From Streptomyces anulatus (lineage in GTDB: Bacteria > Actinomycetota > Actinomycetes > Streptomycetales > Streptomycetaceae), in NCBI RefSeq assembly GCF_014650675.1, contig NZ_BMVK01000002.1, positions 124,001 through 188,000 on the forward strand: a stretch of DNA of 64,000 bases. Direction: 5' to 3'. Position 1 is the first letter of the stretch. Each line of letters opens with the position of its first letter. The notes beneath the pieces are model-generated. The model ran no database searches, was not told the DNA's origin, and was given only the letters and a program-made list of their open reading frames with translations. This document shows, one piece after another, positions 35,709 through 45,583 of the stretch. A program made the position numbers and the translations under genes.

Positions 35709-36154
35709 GCGGCGGCGGATTCATCGGGCGCGGCTGGGGCTTCCCGCTGCGGGTGGGGCCGACCGGCGGAATCGCGCTGGTCGAGCGGGACCGGGAGATC
35801 GAGGAGGCGATCGGCCTGATCCTCGGCACCGCTCCCGGCGAGCGGCCGATGCGCCCGGAGTTCGGCTGCGGCATCCACGAGTACGTCTTCGCGCCCGGCG
35901 ACGGGGCGACGGCCGGGCGGATCGCGCAGGAGGTCCGCACCTCGCTGGAGCGGTGGGAGCCGCGCATCGAGGTGACGGACGTGGTGATCGCGTTCGACGC
36001 CATCGAGGAGGGCACGCTCTACATCGACGTGCACTACACCGTGCGGGCCACCAACGACCTGCGCAACCTCGTCTTTCCCTTCTACACGATCCCGTCGTCG
36101 GAGGGCTCTTCCGAGAGCCCGTCCGGGAGTGCTCGGGAAGCGGGAGTGCGCTGA
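35705..36154 (+). CDS. Baseplate wedge protein, gp25/GPW family (Cis9)
   Basis: 149 residues from GTG 35705, overlapping the PAAR stop. It has the gp25 signature: ERDREIEEAIGLILGTAPGE, then RPMRPEFGCGIHEYVFAP with the EFGCGIHEYVF core, and a final beta strand IDVHYTVRATND. In T4 and CIS particles gp25 links the baseplate wedge to the first sheath ring. The last 25 residues are Ser/Gly-rich. Confidence 0.95.
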   Translation: MSGGGFIGRGWGFPLRVGPTGGIALVERDREIEEAIGLILGTAPGERPMRPEFGCGIHEYVFAPGDGATAGRIAQEVRTSLERWEPRIEVTDVVIAFDAIEEGTLYIDVHYTVRATNDLRNLVFPFYTIPSSEGSSESPSGSAREAGVR

Positions 36155-38115
36155 TGGCCCTGCCTTCGCCCAATCTGGACGACCGGCGTTTCCAGCAGCT
36201 CGTCGACGAGGCCAAGCGGTACGTCCAGCAGCGCTCCCCCGAGTGGACCGACCACAATGTGTCGGACCCCGGGGTCACGCTGATCGAGACGTTCGCGTAC
36301 CTGGTCGACCAGTTGCTGTACCGGCTGAACCGGGTGCCGGACAAGAACTACGCGGCCTTCCTCGATCTGCTGGGCGTGACCCTGTTCCCGCCGGCCGTTG
36401 CGCGGGCCGAGATCGACTTCTGGCTGTCCGCGCCTCAGCCGGAGACCGTGCACCTCCTCGCGGGCACCGAGGTCGCCACCGCGCGCGGGGAGGCCGAGGA
36501 GCCGGTGGTGTTCTCCACCTCCGACGACCTGCCGATCGTGCCGAGTTCGCTGGTCCGGCTGGTCACCGCGCCGGTGTCGGGCGAGCAGACGGACCGGACG
36601 GGACCGCTCGGCGCGGGCAAGGACATCCCGTGCTTCCAGTCCCGGCCGGAGCCCGGTGACGCCCTGCTGTTCGGGTTGCCGACGGCCGTGCCCCGGTGCA
36701 TCGTCGCCGTCCGCCTCGACAGCCGGGTGGAGGGCGTGGGCGTCGACCCGCGTCAGCCGCCGCTGGTGTGGGAGGCGTGGGACGGGGCCCGCTGGGTGAC
36801 GTGCGCGACCGGCACCGACAGCACCGGCGGGCTGAACAGGCCGGGCGAGGTCGTCGTGTTCGTCCCGGCCGGGCACACCGCGTCCGTCGTGGCGGGGACC
36901 CGGGCGGGGTGGCTGCGCTGCCGGGTCACCGCTCCGGAGCCGGGCCAGCCGTTCTACTCGGAGTCGCCGACGATCCGGGAGGCCGAGGTGTTCACGGTCG
37001 GCGGCACGGCGGCCGCGGAGCACGCGGAGACCGTCCTCGACGTGCCCCTCGGGGTGTCCGAGGGCGTCGCCGGGCAGCGTTTCTCGGTGAGCCGGGCTCC
37101 GCTGCTGCTGGACGGGGAGCCGCCGGTCGTCCAGGTCTCGACCGACGAGGGCTGGCAGGTGTGGACCCCCGTCGAGCACTTCGGCGCGTCCCGGCCCGGT
37201 GACCGGCACGTCCGGATCGACGCCGTCGCCGGGGAGTTCGCGTTCCCGCCGGAGGTGCGGGAGCAGGACGGCACGATGCGCGCGTACGGCGCGGTGCCGG
37301 AGAAGGGCGCCCAGCTCCGCGTCCCGCGCTACCGGACGGGCGGCGGCGCGGCGGGGAACGTCGCCCGGGGCGCGATCTCCGTGCTGCGCAGTTCGGTGCC
37401 GTACGTCGCGGGCGTGAACAACCGTGAGGCGGCGACCGGCGGGGTCGACGGGGAGACCGTGGAGAACGCGAAGGTGCGCGCGCCCAACATCCTGCGGGTG
37501 CAGGAGCGGGCGGTGACGGCCGAGGACTACGAGGTCATCGCCCGGGAGGCCGCGCCGTCGCTGCGCCGGGTGCGTTGTCTGCCGGCCGTGGCGGGCGAGG
37601 CCGGTGCGGTACGGGTGCTGGTGGTGCCCGACGCGACCGCCGACGAGGACGGCCGGCTGCGGTTCGAGCAGCTGATCCCCTCGGACCCGGTGCTCGCGGC
37701 GGTCACCGAGCGGCTCGACGAACGGCGTCTTGTCGGCACCCGGCTGGTCGTGGAGCCGCCCGCCTACCAGGGCGTCACGGTCGTCGCCCGGCTGGTGGCC
37801 GCGCCCGGCGATGTGGACCGGGTCCGGGCGGAGGCGCTGGAGGCGCTGTTCCGGCACATCGACCCGTTGCGGGGCGGGGCGGACGGCCGGGGGTGGCCGT
37901 TCGGCAGGCCCGTGCAGTACGGGGAGGTCTTCGCCGTGCTCCAGGGTGTGGAGGGGGCCGGTCTGGTGGAGGACGTCCGGCTGTTCCCGGCGGACCCGAT
38001 CACCGGGCGGCGCGGGGCGGCGGTGGACCGTGTCGACGTGGCGCCGGGGGCCCTGGTCTTCTCGCACCAGCACCAGGTGGTGGTCACCGCGAACGGGGCC
38101 GGTGAGGGCGCATGA
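36154..38115 (+). CDS. Baseplate wedge protein, gpJ/gp6-like (Cis11)
   Basis: 653 residues; ATG 36154 shares its A with the preceding TGA. Baseplate J-like features: ALPSPNLDDRRFQQLVDEAK and SDPGVTLIETFAYLVDQLLY near the N terminus, the gp6-type NGGGAAGNVA variant (TGGGAAGNVARGAISVL), NNREAATGGVDGETVENAKV, and QERAVTAEDYEVIAREAAP. It forms the wedge heterodimer with the downstream tail protein I-like product. Length is typical for actinobacterial CIS. Confidence 0.94.
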   Translation: MALPSPNLDDRRFQQLVDEAKRYVQQRSPEWTDHNVSDPGVTLIETFAYLVDQLLYRLNRVPDKNYAAFLDLLGVTLFPPAVARAEIDFWLSAPQPETVHLLAGTEVATARGEAEEPVVFSTSDDLPIVPSSLVRLVTAPVSGEQTDRTGPLGAGKDIPCFQSRPEPGDALLFGLPTAVPRCIVAVRLDSRVEGVGVDPRQPPLVWEAWDGARWVTCATGTDSTGGLNRPGEVVVFVPAGHTASVVAGTRAGWLRCRVTAPEPGQPFYSESPTIREAEVFTVGGTAAAEHAETVLDVPLGVSEGVAGQRFSVSRAPLLLDGEPPVVQVSTDEGWQVWTPVEHFGASRPGDRHVRIDAVAGEFAFPPEVREQDGTMRAYGAVPEKGAQLRVPRYRTGGGAAGNVARGAISVLRSSVPYVAGVNNREAATGGVDGETVENAKVRAPNILRVQERAVTAEDYEVIAREAAPSLRRVRCLPAVAGEAGAVRVLVVPDATADEDGRLRFEQLIPSDPVLAAVTERLDERRLVGTRLVVEPPAYQGVTVVARLVAAPGDVDRVRAEALEALFRHIDPLRGGADGRGWPFGRPVQYGEVFAVLQGVEGAGLVEDVRLFPADPITGRRGAAVDRVDVAPGALVFSHQHQVVVTANGAGEGA

Positions 38116-38687
38116 CGCGGGCCGCGATACCCGGGCTGCCCAGCCGGTACCCGATCGGCGAACTGCTGCCCGCCCTGTACGCGGACGACGACCTGGCCCA
38201 GCGGTTCACGGCGGGCCTGGACACGGTGCTGGCCCCGGTCCTGTCCACCCTGGACAACCTGCCCGCCTACTTCGACCCGTCGTTGGCCCCGGCCGACTTC
38301 CTGCCCTGGCTGGCGTCCTGGGTGGGCGTCGAGGCCGATCCGGCGTGGCCGGTCGAGCTGCGCCGGGCGGTCGTCGCGCGCGCCGTCGAGCTGCACCGGT
38401 GGCGCGGCACCCGGCGGGGGCTCGTCGAGCGGCTTCGGCTCTGCTGCGGTGTGCACGCGGACGTCCGGGACGGCGGGGGCGCCACCTGGTCGGCCGAGCC
38501 GGGCGCCGCCCTCCCGCCGCCGCCGACCGGTGAACTGCTCGTGCGGGTCTGGCCGGTGCGCGAGGGCGTCGCGGTGGACGCCCGCCGCGTTCTGGACGTC
38601 GCCACCGCCTCGTGCCCCGTCCACCTCATCTGCCGGGTGGAGGTCCTGCCGGGCCCGCCCGGAGAACCCGAACAGACAGGAAGCTGA
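38112..38687 (+). CDS. Baseplate wedge protein, phage tail protein I-like (Cis12)
   Basis: 191 residues, overlapping the Cis11 stop (ATGA). Motifs of the P2 gpI family: RYPIGELLPALYADDDLAQ, LDNLPAYFDPSLAPADFLPW followed by LASWVGVEAD, and the region RRAVVARAVELHRWRGTRRGL. It completes the wedge. No tail-fibre (Cis13) gene follows, unlike Afp and PVC. Confidence 0.92.
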   Translation: MTRAAIPGLPSRYPIGELLPALYADDDLAQRFTAGLDTVLAPVLSTLDNLPAYFDPSLAPADFLPWLASWVGVEADPAWPVELRRAVVARAVELHRWRGTRRGLVERLRLCCGVHADVRDGGGATWSAEPGAALPPPPTGELLVRVWPVREGVAVDARRVLDVATASCPVHLICRVEVLPGPPGEPEQTGS

Positions 38688-38691
38688 CGTG

Positions 38692-40062
38692 ATGCGTTCG
38701 TGCCCGGCATGCGGTACGGCCAACGGCGAGAGTGACGACTTCTGCGGCAACTGCGGCGGCTACCTGGGCTGGTCCTCCCAGCCCGCGCGGCCGACGCGAA
38801 CGCCGGCTCCGGAGCCGGAGCCCGTGGCTGGGCCGGAGCCGGTGGCGGAGGCCGAGCCCGTGCGGAAGCCGGAGCCCGACCCGGCCCCGGAACCGGCCGG
38901 GCCGCCGCCGACGACGACGACGCCCGTACCGGACTCGGGCCCTCCCCCACGTCCGGCGCGGCCCGCGCCCACGCCTGCCCCCGCACCCGCACCTTCGTCT
39001 TCGCCTTCACCTTCGTCTTCGTCTTCGTCTTCGGAGCGATCCGGCCCACCGGCGCGGTCCGCCCCCGAAGCCCCGGAGCGGCCCGAACAGTCGCAACGCC
39101 CCGAGCCGCCCGCTCGGCCCGCGCCCGCCCCCGTACCGCCGCAGCCCACCGCACCCCCGGAGAGTCCCGTACCGGCGACGCCGTCCGTGCCTCCGGTGCG
39201 GCCCGCCCCCGCTCCCGTACGTCCCGGAATCCCGGCATCCGCACCGGCCTCCAGGAGTGCGTCCGAGGGGGACGAGGAGGACGAGCCGATCGGGGCGGTG
39301 CGGCCGGCCAAGCCCGTGGCCCGGCGGCCGGTCGTGCGGCCGGTGGCGACGGACGAGACGCCGGACGGTCCGCCCTGCCCGGCCTGCGGCACGCCGAACC
39401 TCCCGGGGCGGCAGTTCTGCCGGCGGTGCGCCGCTCCGCTCCGGGCCCGGGAACAGCCCGCCGCGCTGCCGTGGTGGCGCACGGTGTGGCCGTTCCGCCG
39501 CCGGGTGCGCGGCGGTTCGGGCCGGGCGCTGCGGCGGACGCTGCTGGTCCTGGTCGTGGCCGGACTGCTGGTCGCGGGCTTCCTGCTCTTCCCGCTCGGG
39601 CGCTACGTCTTCGAGGACGTCCGGGACAAGCTCGGCGGCACGCGGGAGATCAGCCCCACCGGGGTGACCGCCAGTGCCTCGGCTCCCGGCCACCCGGCGA
39701 CTGCGGCGACCGACGGCCTGACGAACAAGTACTGGGGCGCTCCCGCGCTCGGCGCGTCGCTGACCGCCTCGTTCGAGACGCCGTTCCGGCTGGTCGGCGT
39801 CGTGGTGTACAGCGGTGTGTCGAAGGAACCGCAGGAATTCCGGCAGGGCGCGCGGCCGACCCGGGCGGAGCTGCTCGTCACCACGAAGGACGACAAGGTG
39901 CACAAGAAGACGGTGACCCTCAACGACAAGCCCGGCAAGCAGGAGACACGGTTGGGCATCAGCGATGTCGTCTCCGTCCAACTGGTGCTGCGGGAGGCGG
40001 CAGGCCAGGGCGAGGGCCGGCCGATCGCGGTCGGCGAGATCGAGTTCTTCAAGCGCACCTGA
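38692..40062 (+). CDS. Double zinc-ribbon membrane protein, CisA-like adaptor
   Basis: 456 residues from ATG 38692 (GTG 38689 directly before it is an alternative), behind an aggaag site. An N-terminal zinc ribbon has C4, C7, C18 and C21; a second has C229, C232, C243 and C246, with about 200 Pro/Ala/Glu-rich residues between. One membrane helix (about 284-303, TLLVLVVAGLLVAGFLLF) separates this cytoplasmic part from a C-terminal discoidin-like beta domain of about 135 residues (SAPGHPATAATDGLTNKYWG). Layout and position match my recollection of CisA, the membrane protein needed for CIS function in S. coelicolor. It may dock cytoplasmic particles to the membrane; the outer domain may bind glycan. 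Confidence 0.82.
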   Translation: MRSCPACGTANGESDDFCGNCGGYLGWSSQPARPTRTPAPEPEPVAGPEPVAEAEPVRKPEPDPAPEPAGPPPTTTTPVPDSGPPPRPARPAPTPAPAPAPSSSPSPSSSSSSSERSGPPARSAPEAPERPEQSQRPEPPARPAPAPVPPQPTAPPESPVPATPSVPPVRPAPAPVRPGIPASAPASRSASEGDEEDEPIGAVRPAKPVARRPVVRPVATDETPDGPPCPACGTPNLPGRQFCRRCAAPLRAREQPAALPWWRTVWPFRRRVRGGSGRALRRTLLVLVVAGLLVAGFLLFPLGRYVFEDVRDKLGGTREISPTGVTASASAPGHPATAATDGLTNKYWGAPALGASLTASFETPFRLVGVVVYSGVSKEPQEFRQGARPTRAELLVTTKDDKVHKKTVTLNDKPGKQETRLGISDVVSVQLVLREAAGQGEGRPIAVGEIEFFKRT

Positions 40063-41474
<1,412 letters not shown>

Positions 41475-41507
41475 ACGACCCGCCCGGCGAAGAACTCCTC
41501 AACCCTG

Positions 41508-41541
41508 CGCGGGGCCCCGGGATCGTCTCCCGGACCCCGCG
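41508..41541 (+). terminator. Terminator hairpin after the terpene synthase
   Basis: CGCGGGG (41508-41514) pairs with CCCCGCG (41535-41541), with further CCGGG/CCCGG pairing inside. It begins about 34 bases after the stop codon. Confidence 0.65.
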
Positions 41542-41764
41542 CCGGGAGGCGATCCCCGGGCCGCCGTGCCCCCCGGCCGTTTCCCGCCGGGCCCGGGCAG
41601 GGTGGGGGCGAGGTCCGGTCCGACCGCATGGAAGACTGGGGCCCGCAAGCATGTCCCGGGTCGCCCCCACCGGCCGGGCCGACGGAGACGTCGTGCCCCC
41701 GGTCAGCGACTGACCGGCCGGAATGCCCTGCCTTCCAGCCAACGTCGTCCCCGGGGAATCACAC

Positions 41765-44053
41765 GTGAGAGCACAGCGAAGAATGTGGACCACGGCCGCC
41801 GTCACCACGGCGGCCGTGGCGGGTGTCCTGGTGTTCCAGGGCGTGACCGGCACCTCCGGCCCCGACCGCGACGGGCAGGCGGCGGACGCCAAGTCCGCCC
41901 CGGTGAAGCCCGATGTGCACAGGACCGCGCTGAAGACCTCGCCCGACGGCGACTCCGCGTCGCTCGCGCGGCGCGACACCGAACCGTTCAGCCTGCTCGG
42001 CGTCACCTGGACCGATCCCGCCGCTCGGGTGACGGGAAGCGTCGAGGCCCGTACCCGGTCCTCCGCGACCGGCGACTGGACCGGCTGGCTGCCCCTGGAC
42101 ACCGAGATCGACGGGCGCACCGAGACCGGCCGGTCCGGGGTCCGCGGCACCACCGAACCCCGCTGGGTCGGCCCCTCCGACGGCGTCGAGGTCCGCGTCC
42201 TGGCCGGGGACGGCGCCCGCGCCGGGCTGCCCGCAGGGCTGCGGCTCGACACCGTCGACCCGGGCGGCGACACCACCCCGCTCGCCGCCGAACCGGCCGC
42301 GTTCAGCATCGAGGAGACCCCCTCCGAGGAGCCCACGCCCGGCGAGGAGCCGCCGGTCACCCCGCCTTCGCAGGAGCCGGTCGAGGAGCCCACGGACGAG
42401 CCGTCGCCCACCCCGACCACCGAGACCCCGGCGCCGCCGAGCCCCACGCCGAGCACCGAGCCCCCGACGCCGTCCGCGTCGCCGACGACGCCCACCACCT
42501 CACCGTCGCCGACGCTCCCGCCCGCCCCGCCGTCCACCGTTCCGCAGCCGCCGATCGTCTCCCGGGCGGCCTGGAAGGCCGACGAGTCGCTCAGCACCGA
42601 GGCGCCCGACTACCTGGACCAGGTCAAGGCCGTCTTCGTCCACCACACGGCGCAGACGAACGCGTACTCCTGCGCCGACTCGGCGGCCATCGTGCGCGGT
42701 CTGCACACGTACCACGTGAAGTCGAACGGCTGGAAGGACCTCGGCTACAACTTCATCGTCGACAAGTGCGGCACGGTCTTCGAGGGCCGCAAGGGCGGTG
42801 TGGACCGGCCCGTGATGGGAGCGCACACCTACGGGTTCAACCGGGACACCACCGGTATCGCCGTGATCGGCATGTACACCGACACCAGCGCCGCGACCGC
42901 CGCGACCACCTCCGTCGCCCGCGTCGCCGCGTGGAAGCTCGGCCAGTACAAGGCCGACCCGGGCGGTTCGGTCCAGCTCACCGCCGGGGCGAACGGCAAC
43001 AACATGGACCACAAGCAGTTCGTCGCCGGAAGCCAGTACGCCTTCCCGCGGATCTCCGGGCACCGGGACGGGTTCGCCACCGAGTGCCCCGGCCTCTCCC
43101 TCTACCGCCAGCTCCCCGCCATCCGCTCCCTGGCCGCCGGACCCGTCACCGGTCTCACCATCGCCTCGGTGACCGGGGCGAACGCCTCCGGCTCCACGTA
43201 CTACACCCGGTCGAAGATCACCGTCGGCTGGAAGGCGACCACCCCCGCCGCCTTCGTCAAGAGCTACGAACTGCTCGTCGGCGGAAAGCCGGTGGCCACC
43301 GTCAAGGGCAACGTCACCTCGGCCCCTGCCACCCTCGTCGCCGGCAAGCACTCCGTGCAGGTCCGCGCCACCCACCAGTCGGGGAAGACCTCCCTGTCCC
43401 CGGTCGCGACCGTGGTCGCCGACACCGCACCGCCGGTCTTCTCCACCAAGCCGGCCCTCACCCTGCGCACCGGCACGGTGAACTCCACCGCCGTCCCGCT
43501 CACCCTGAAGTGGAAGGCCACCGACGCCGCCTCCCTCAAGGAGGTCCGGCTCACCGCCCCCGTCGCGAAGACCTACGGCCCGACCACGGGCAGCGCCTCG
43601 CACACCGCGAAGCCCGCCACGGCGACCGCCTGGAAGATGACGGCGTACGACCGCGCGGGCAACAGGGCCGCCGCCTCGGTCACCGGCACCCCGGTGATCC
43701 TCCAGGAGTCCGCCGCCACCAAGAGCGGTAAGTGGACCACGAAGTCCTCCAGCAGCTACCTGGGCGGCAGGTCGTACTCCAGCAGCACCAAGGGCGCCAG
43801 TCTGACCTGGACGTTCACCGGCCGGTCAGCCGCCTGGGTGGTGTCGCGGGCCACCACTTCGGGGCAGGCATACGTGTATGTCGACGGGAAGAAGGCCGCC
43901 ACGGTGGACCTGAAGTCGTCGACCACGAAGTACCGGCAGGCGATCTGGACGAAGTCCTGGTCCTCCAGCGCCAAGCACACGGTCAAGATCGTGGTCGTCG
44001 GCACGACGGGCCGCCCGGCCCTGACCACGGACGGGCTGGTCTACCTGAAGTAG
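41765..44053 (+). CDS. Secreted PGRP-type N-acetylmuramoyl-L-alanine amidase
   Basis: About 762 residues from GTG 41765 with an N-terminal signal/anchor segment (TTAAVTTAAVAGVLVFQG); ATG 41723 would add 14 residues. Order: beta domain, long Pro/Thr/Glu linker (to about residue 260), amidase_2/PGRP domain, then two Ig-like modules and a C-terminal beta domain. Zinc ligands and catalytic residues are visible: VHHTAQTN, the Tyr in LGYNFIV, SGHRDG and TECPG. It should cleave the stem peptide from muramic acid in the wall. The duplicated C-terminal modules may bind wall polymers. Confidence 0.9.
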   Translation: MRAQRRMWTTAAVTTAAVAGVLVFQGVTGTSGPDRDGQAADAKSAPVKPDVHRTALKTSPDGDSASLARRDTEPFSLLGVTWTDPAARVTGSVEARTRSSATGDWTGWLPLDTEIDGRTETGRSGVRGTTEPRWVGPSDGVEVRVLAGDGARAGLPAGLRLDTVDPGGDTTPLAAEPAAFSIEETPSEEPTPGEEPPVTPPSQEPVEEPTDEPSPTPTTETPAPPSPTPSTEPPTPSASPTTPTTSPSPTLPPAPPSTVPQPPIVSRAAWKADESLSTEAPDYLDQVKAVFVHHTAQTNAYSCADSAAIVRGLHTYHVKSNGWKDLGYNFIVDKCGTVFEGRKGGVDRPVMGAHTYGFNRDTTGIAVIGMYTDTSAATAATTSVARVAAWKLGQYKADPGGSVQLTAGANGNNMDHKQFVAGSQYAFPRISGHRDGFATECPGLSLYRQLPAIRSLAAGPVTGLTIASVTGANASGSTYYTRSKITVGWKATTPAAFVKSYELLVGGKPVATVKGNVTSAPATLVAGKHSVQVRATHQSGKTSLSPVATVVADTAPPVFSTKPALTLRTGTVNSTAVPLTLKWKATDAASLKEVRLTAPVAKTYGPTTGSASHTAKPATATAWKMTAYDRAGNRAAASVTGTPVILQESAATKSGKWTTKSSSSYLGGRSYSSSTKGASLTWTFTGRSAAWVVSRATTSGQAYVYVDGKKAATVDLKSSTTKYRQAIWTKSWSSSAKHTVKIVVVGTTGRPALTTDGLVYLK

Positions 44054-44089
44054 CCGCCCGGACCACCGCACCGCGAGAGGGGTTGGCAC

Positions 44090-45583
44090 ATGTCCGACAT
44101 CGAGGCGGGGGCTCCCCCACAGGTGAGGACCGTGCACGGCACCGTGCGCGGTGCGGTGGAGCGGGGCGTCGCGGTCTTCCGCGGCATCCCGTACGCGGCT
44201 CCGCCGGTGGGGGCGCGCAGGTTCCGCGCCCCCGGGCCCCCCGAGCCGTGGACGGGGGTGCGCGAGGCCGTGGCGTACGGCCCGACGGCCCCCAAGCGGC
44301 CCTACGCCCCGCCGCTGGACCGGCTGCTGCCGGATCCGGCGGTGCCGGGCGACGGCTGTCTGAACCTCAACGTGTGGACGCCCTCGCCGGAGCCGGGTGC
44401 GGCCGGGCTGCCGGTGCTCGTGTGGATCCACGGGGGTTCGCTGACGCACGGCTCCTCGGCGGTGCCGGTGTACGACGGGTCCGCGTTCGCCCGGGACGGG
44501 GTGGTCCTCGTCTCGGTCAACTACCGCCTGGGCGTCGAGGGCTTCGGCGTCTTCCCGGACGCGCCCGCCAACCGAGGGCTCCTGGACCAGCTGGCCGCCC
44601 TGGAGTGGGTGCGCGACAACATCGCGGCGTTCGGCGGCGACCCGGACCGGGTGACCGTGGCCGGGGAGTCGGCGGGTGCGGTCAGCATCGCCGCCCTGCT
44701 GACCGCACCCCGGTCCGCGGGACTGCTGCGGCGGGCGGTGCTCCAGAGCGGGGCGCCCGCCGCGCTGCCGCCCGCCGCCGCGCGCGGGACGACCGAGCTG
44801 ATCGCGAAGCGGCTCGGGGTGCCCGCGACGGCCGCCGCGCTGGCCGCCGTGGACCCGGAGGCGCTGCTGACCGCGCAGACCGAGGTGACCAGCGGCGGGA
44901 ACCCGCTGACCGGCCGCAACTCCTTCCAGCCGGTCGTGGACGGCGAACTGCTGCCCCACAACCCGGTGGAGGCGCTGCACGCGGGCGCGTCCGCCGGGAT
45001 CGACCTGCTGCTGGGGACGAACACCGAGGAGTACCGGCTCTGGTTCGTGCCCGGCGGCCTCACCGAGAAGATCGGCGCGCTGCGGCTCCGCCTCGCCCTG
45101 CTGAAGTTCCGGGTGCCGAACGCCACCGCCCGCGCCTACCGCGCCAACCGCCCGGACGCCACCCCCGGTGAGATCCTCGGCGCGCTCGCGACGGACCTGC
45201 TGCTGCGGGTGCCGCTCAACCGGCTGGCCGACGCCCGGACGCACGCGCCGGGCGCCACGTACGTGTACGAGTTCGGCTGGCCCACCCCCGTACAGCGGCT
45301 CGGCGCCTGTCACGCGCTGGAGCTGGGCTTCGTCTTCGACACGCTCGCCCACCCCGACACGATGGCCCTGACCGGCCCGGACGCCCCGCAGGAGCTGGCG
45401 GACGCGATGCACCGGGCGTGGGTGGACTTCGCGACGGGCGGGGACCCGGGGTGGCCGTCCTGGGACGCGCGGCGCCCCGTGACGGTCTTCGGACCGGGCG
45501 CCCCGGAACTGGTCCTGGCCCCGCGCGACGACGAGTTGCGCGGCTGGAAGCCGTACCGGAGCCAGGTCGCGGACACGACCTAG
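44090..45583 (+). CDS. Type-B carboxylesterase/lipase family protein
   Basis: 497 residues, no signal peptide, alpha/beta-hydrolase of the carboxylesterase/para-nitrobenzyl esterase group. Features: VFRGIPYAAPPVGARRF, the oxyanion-hole motif WIHGGSL, nucleophile GESAGA, acid in GTNTEEYRLW, and catalytic His in GACHALELGFVF. Substrate unknown; the family hydrolyses various esters. It ends in a four-base convergent overlap with the CopD-like gene. Confidence 0.92.
   Translation: MSDIEAGAPPQVRTVHGTVRGAVERGVAVFRGIPYAAPPVGARRFRAPGPPEPWTGVREAVAYGPTAPKRPYAPPLDRLLPDPAVPGDGCLNLNVWTPSPEPGAAGLPVLVWIHGGSLTHGSSAVPVYDGSAFARDGVVLVSVNYRLGVEGFGVFPDAPANRGLLDQLAALEWVRDNIAAFGGDPDRVTVAGESAGAVSIAALLTAPRSAGLLRRAVLQSGAPAALPPAAARGTTELIAKRLGVPATAAALAAVDPEALLTAQTEVTSGGNPLTGRNSFQPVVDGELLPHNPVEALHAGASAGIDLLLGTNTEEYRLWFVPGGLTEKIGALRLRLALLKFRVPNATARAYRANRPDATPGEILGALATDLLLRVPLNRLADARTHAPGATYVYEFGWPTPVQRLGACHALELGFVFDTLAHPDTMALTGPDAPQELADAMHRAWVDFATGGDPGWPSWDARRPVTVFGPGAPELVLAPRDDELRGWKPYRSQVADTT

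Noticed and set aside
26459..40062. Prophage
   Set aside because: Only tail-type genes exist; no capsid, portal, terminase, lysis or integrase gene is in the window.
17268..40062. Type VI secretion system
   Set aside because: No TssJLM membrane complex, no ClpV-type ATPase, and a one-piece sheath with LysM adaptor and DUF4255 cap instead, which indicates an eCIS.
41475..41764. c-di-AMP (ydaO) riboswitch before the amidase gene
   Set aside because: Such riboswitches precede many Streptomyces wall hydrolases, but the conserved core sequences are absent here.
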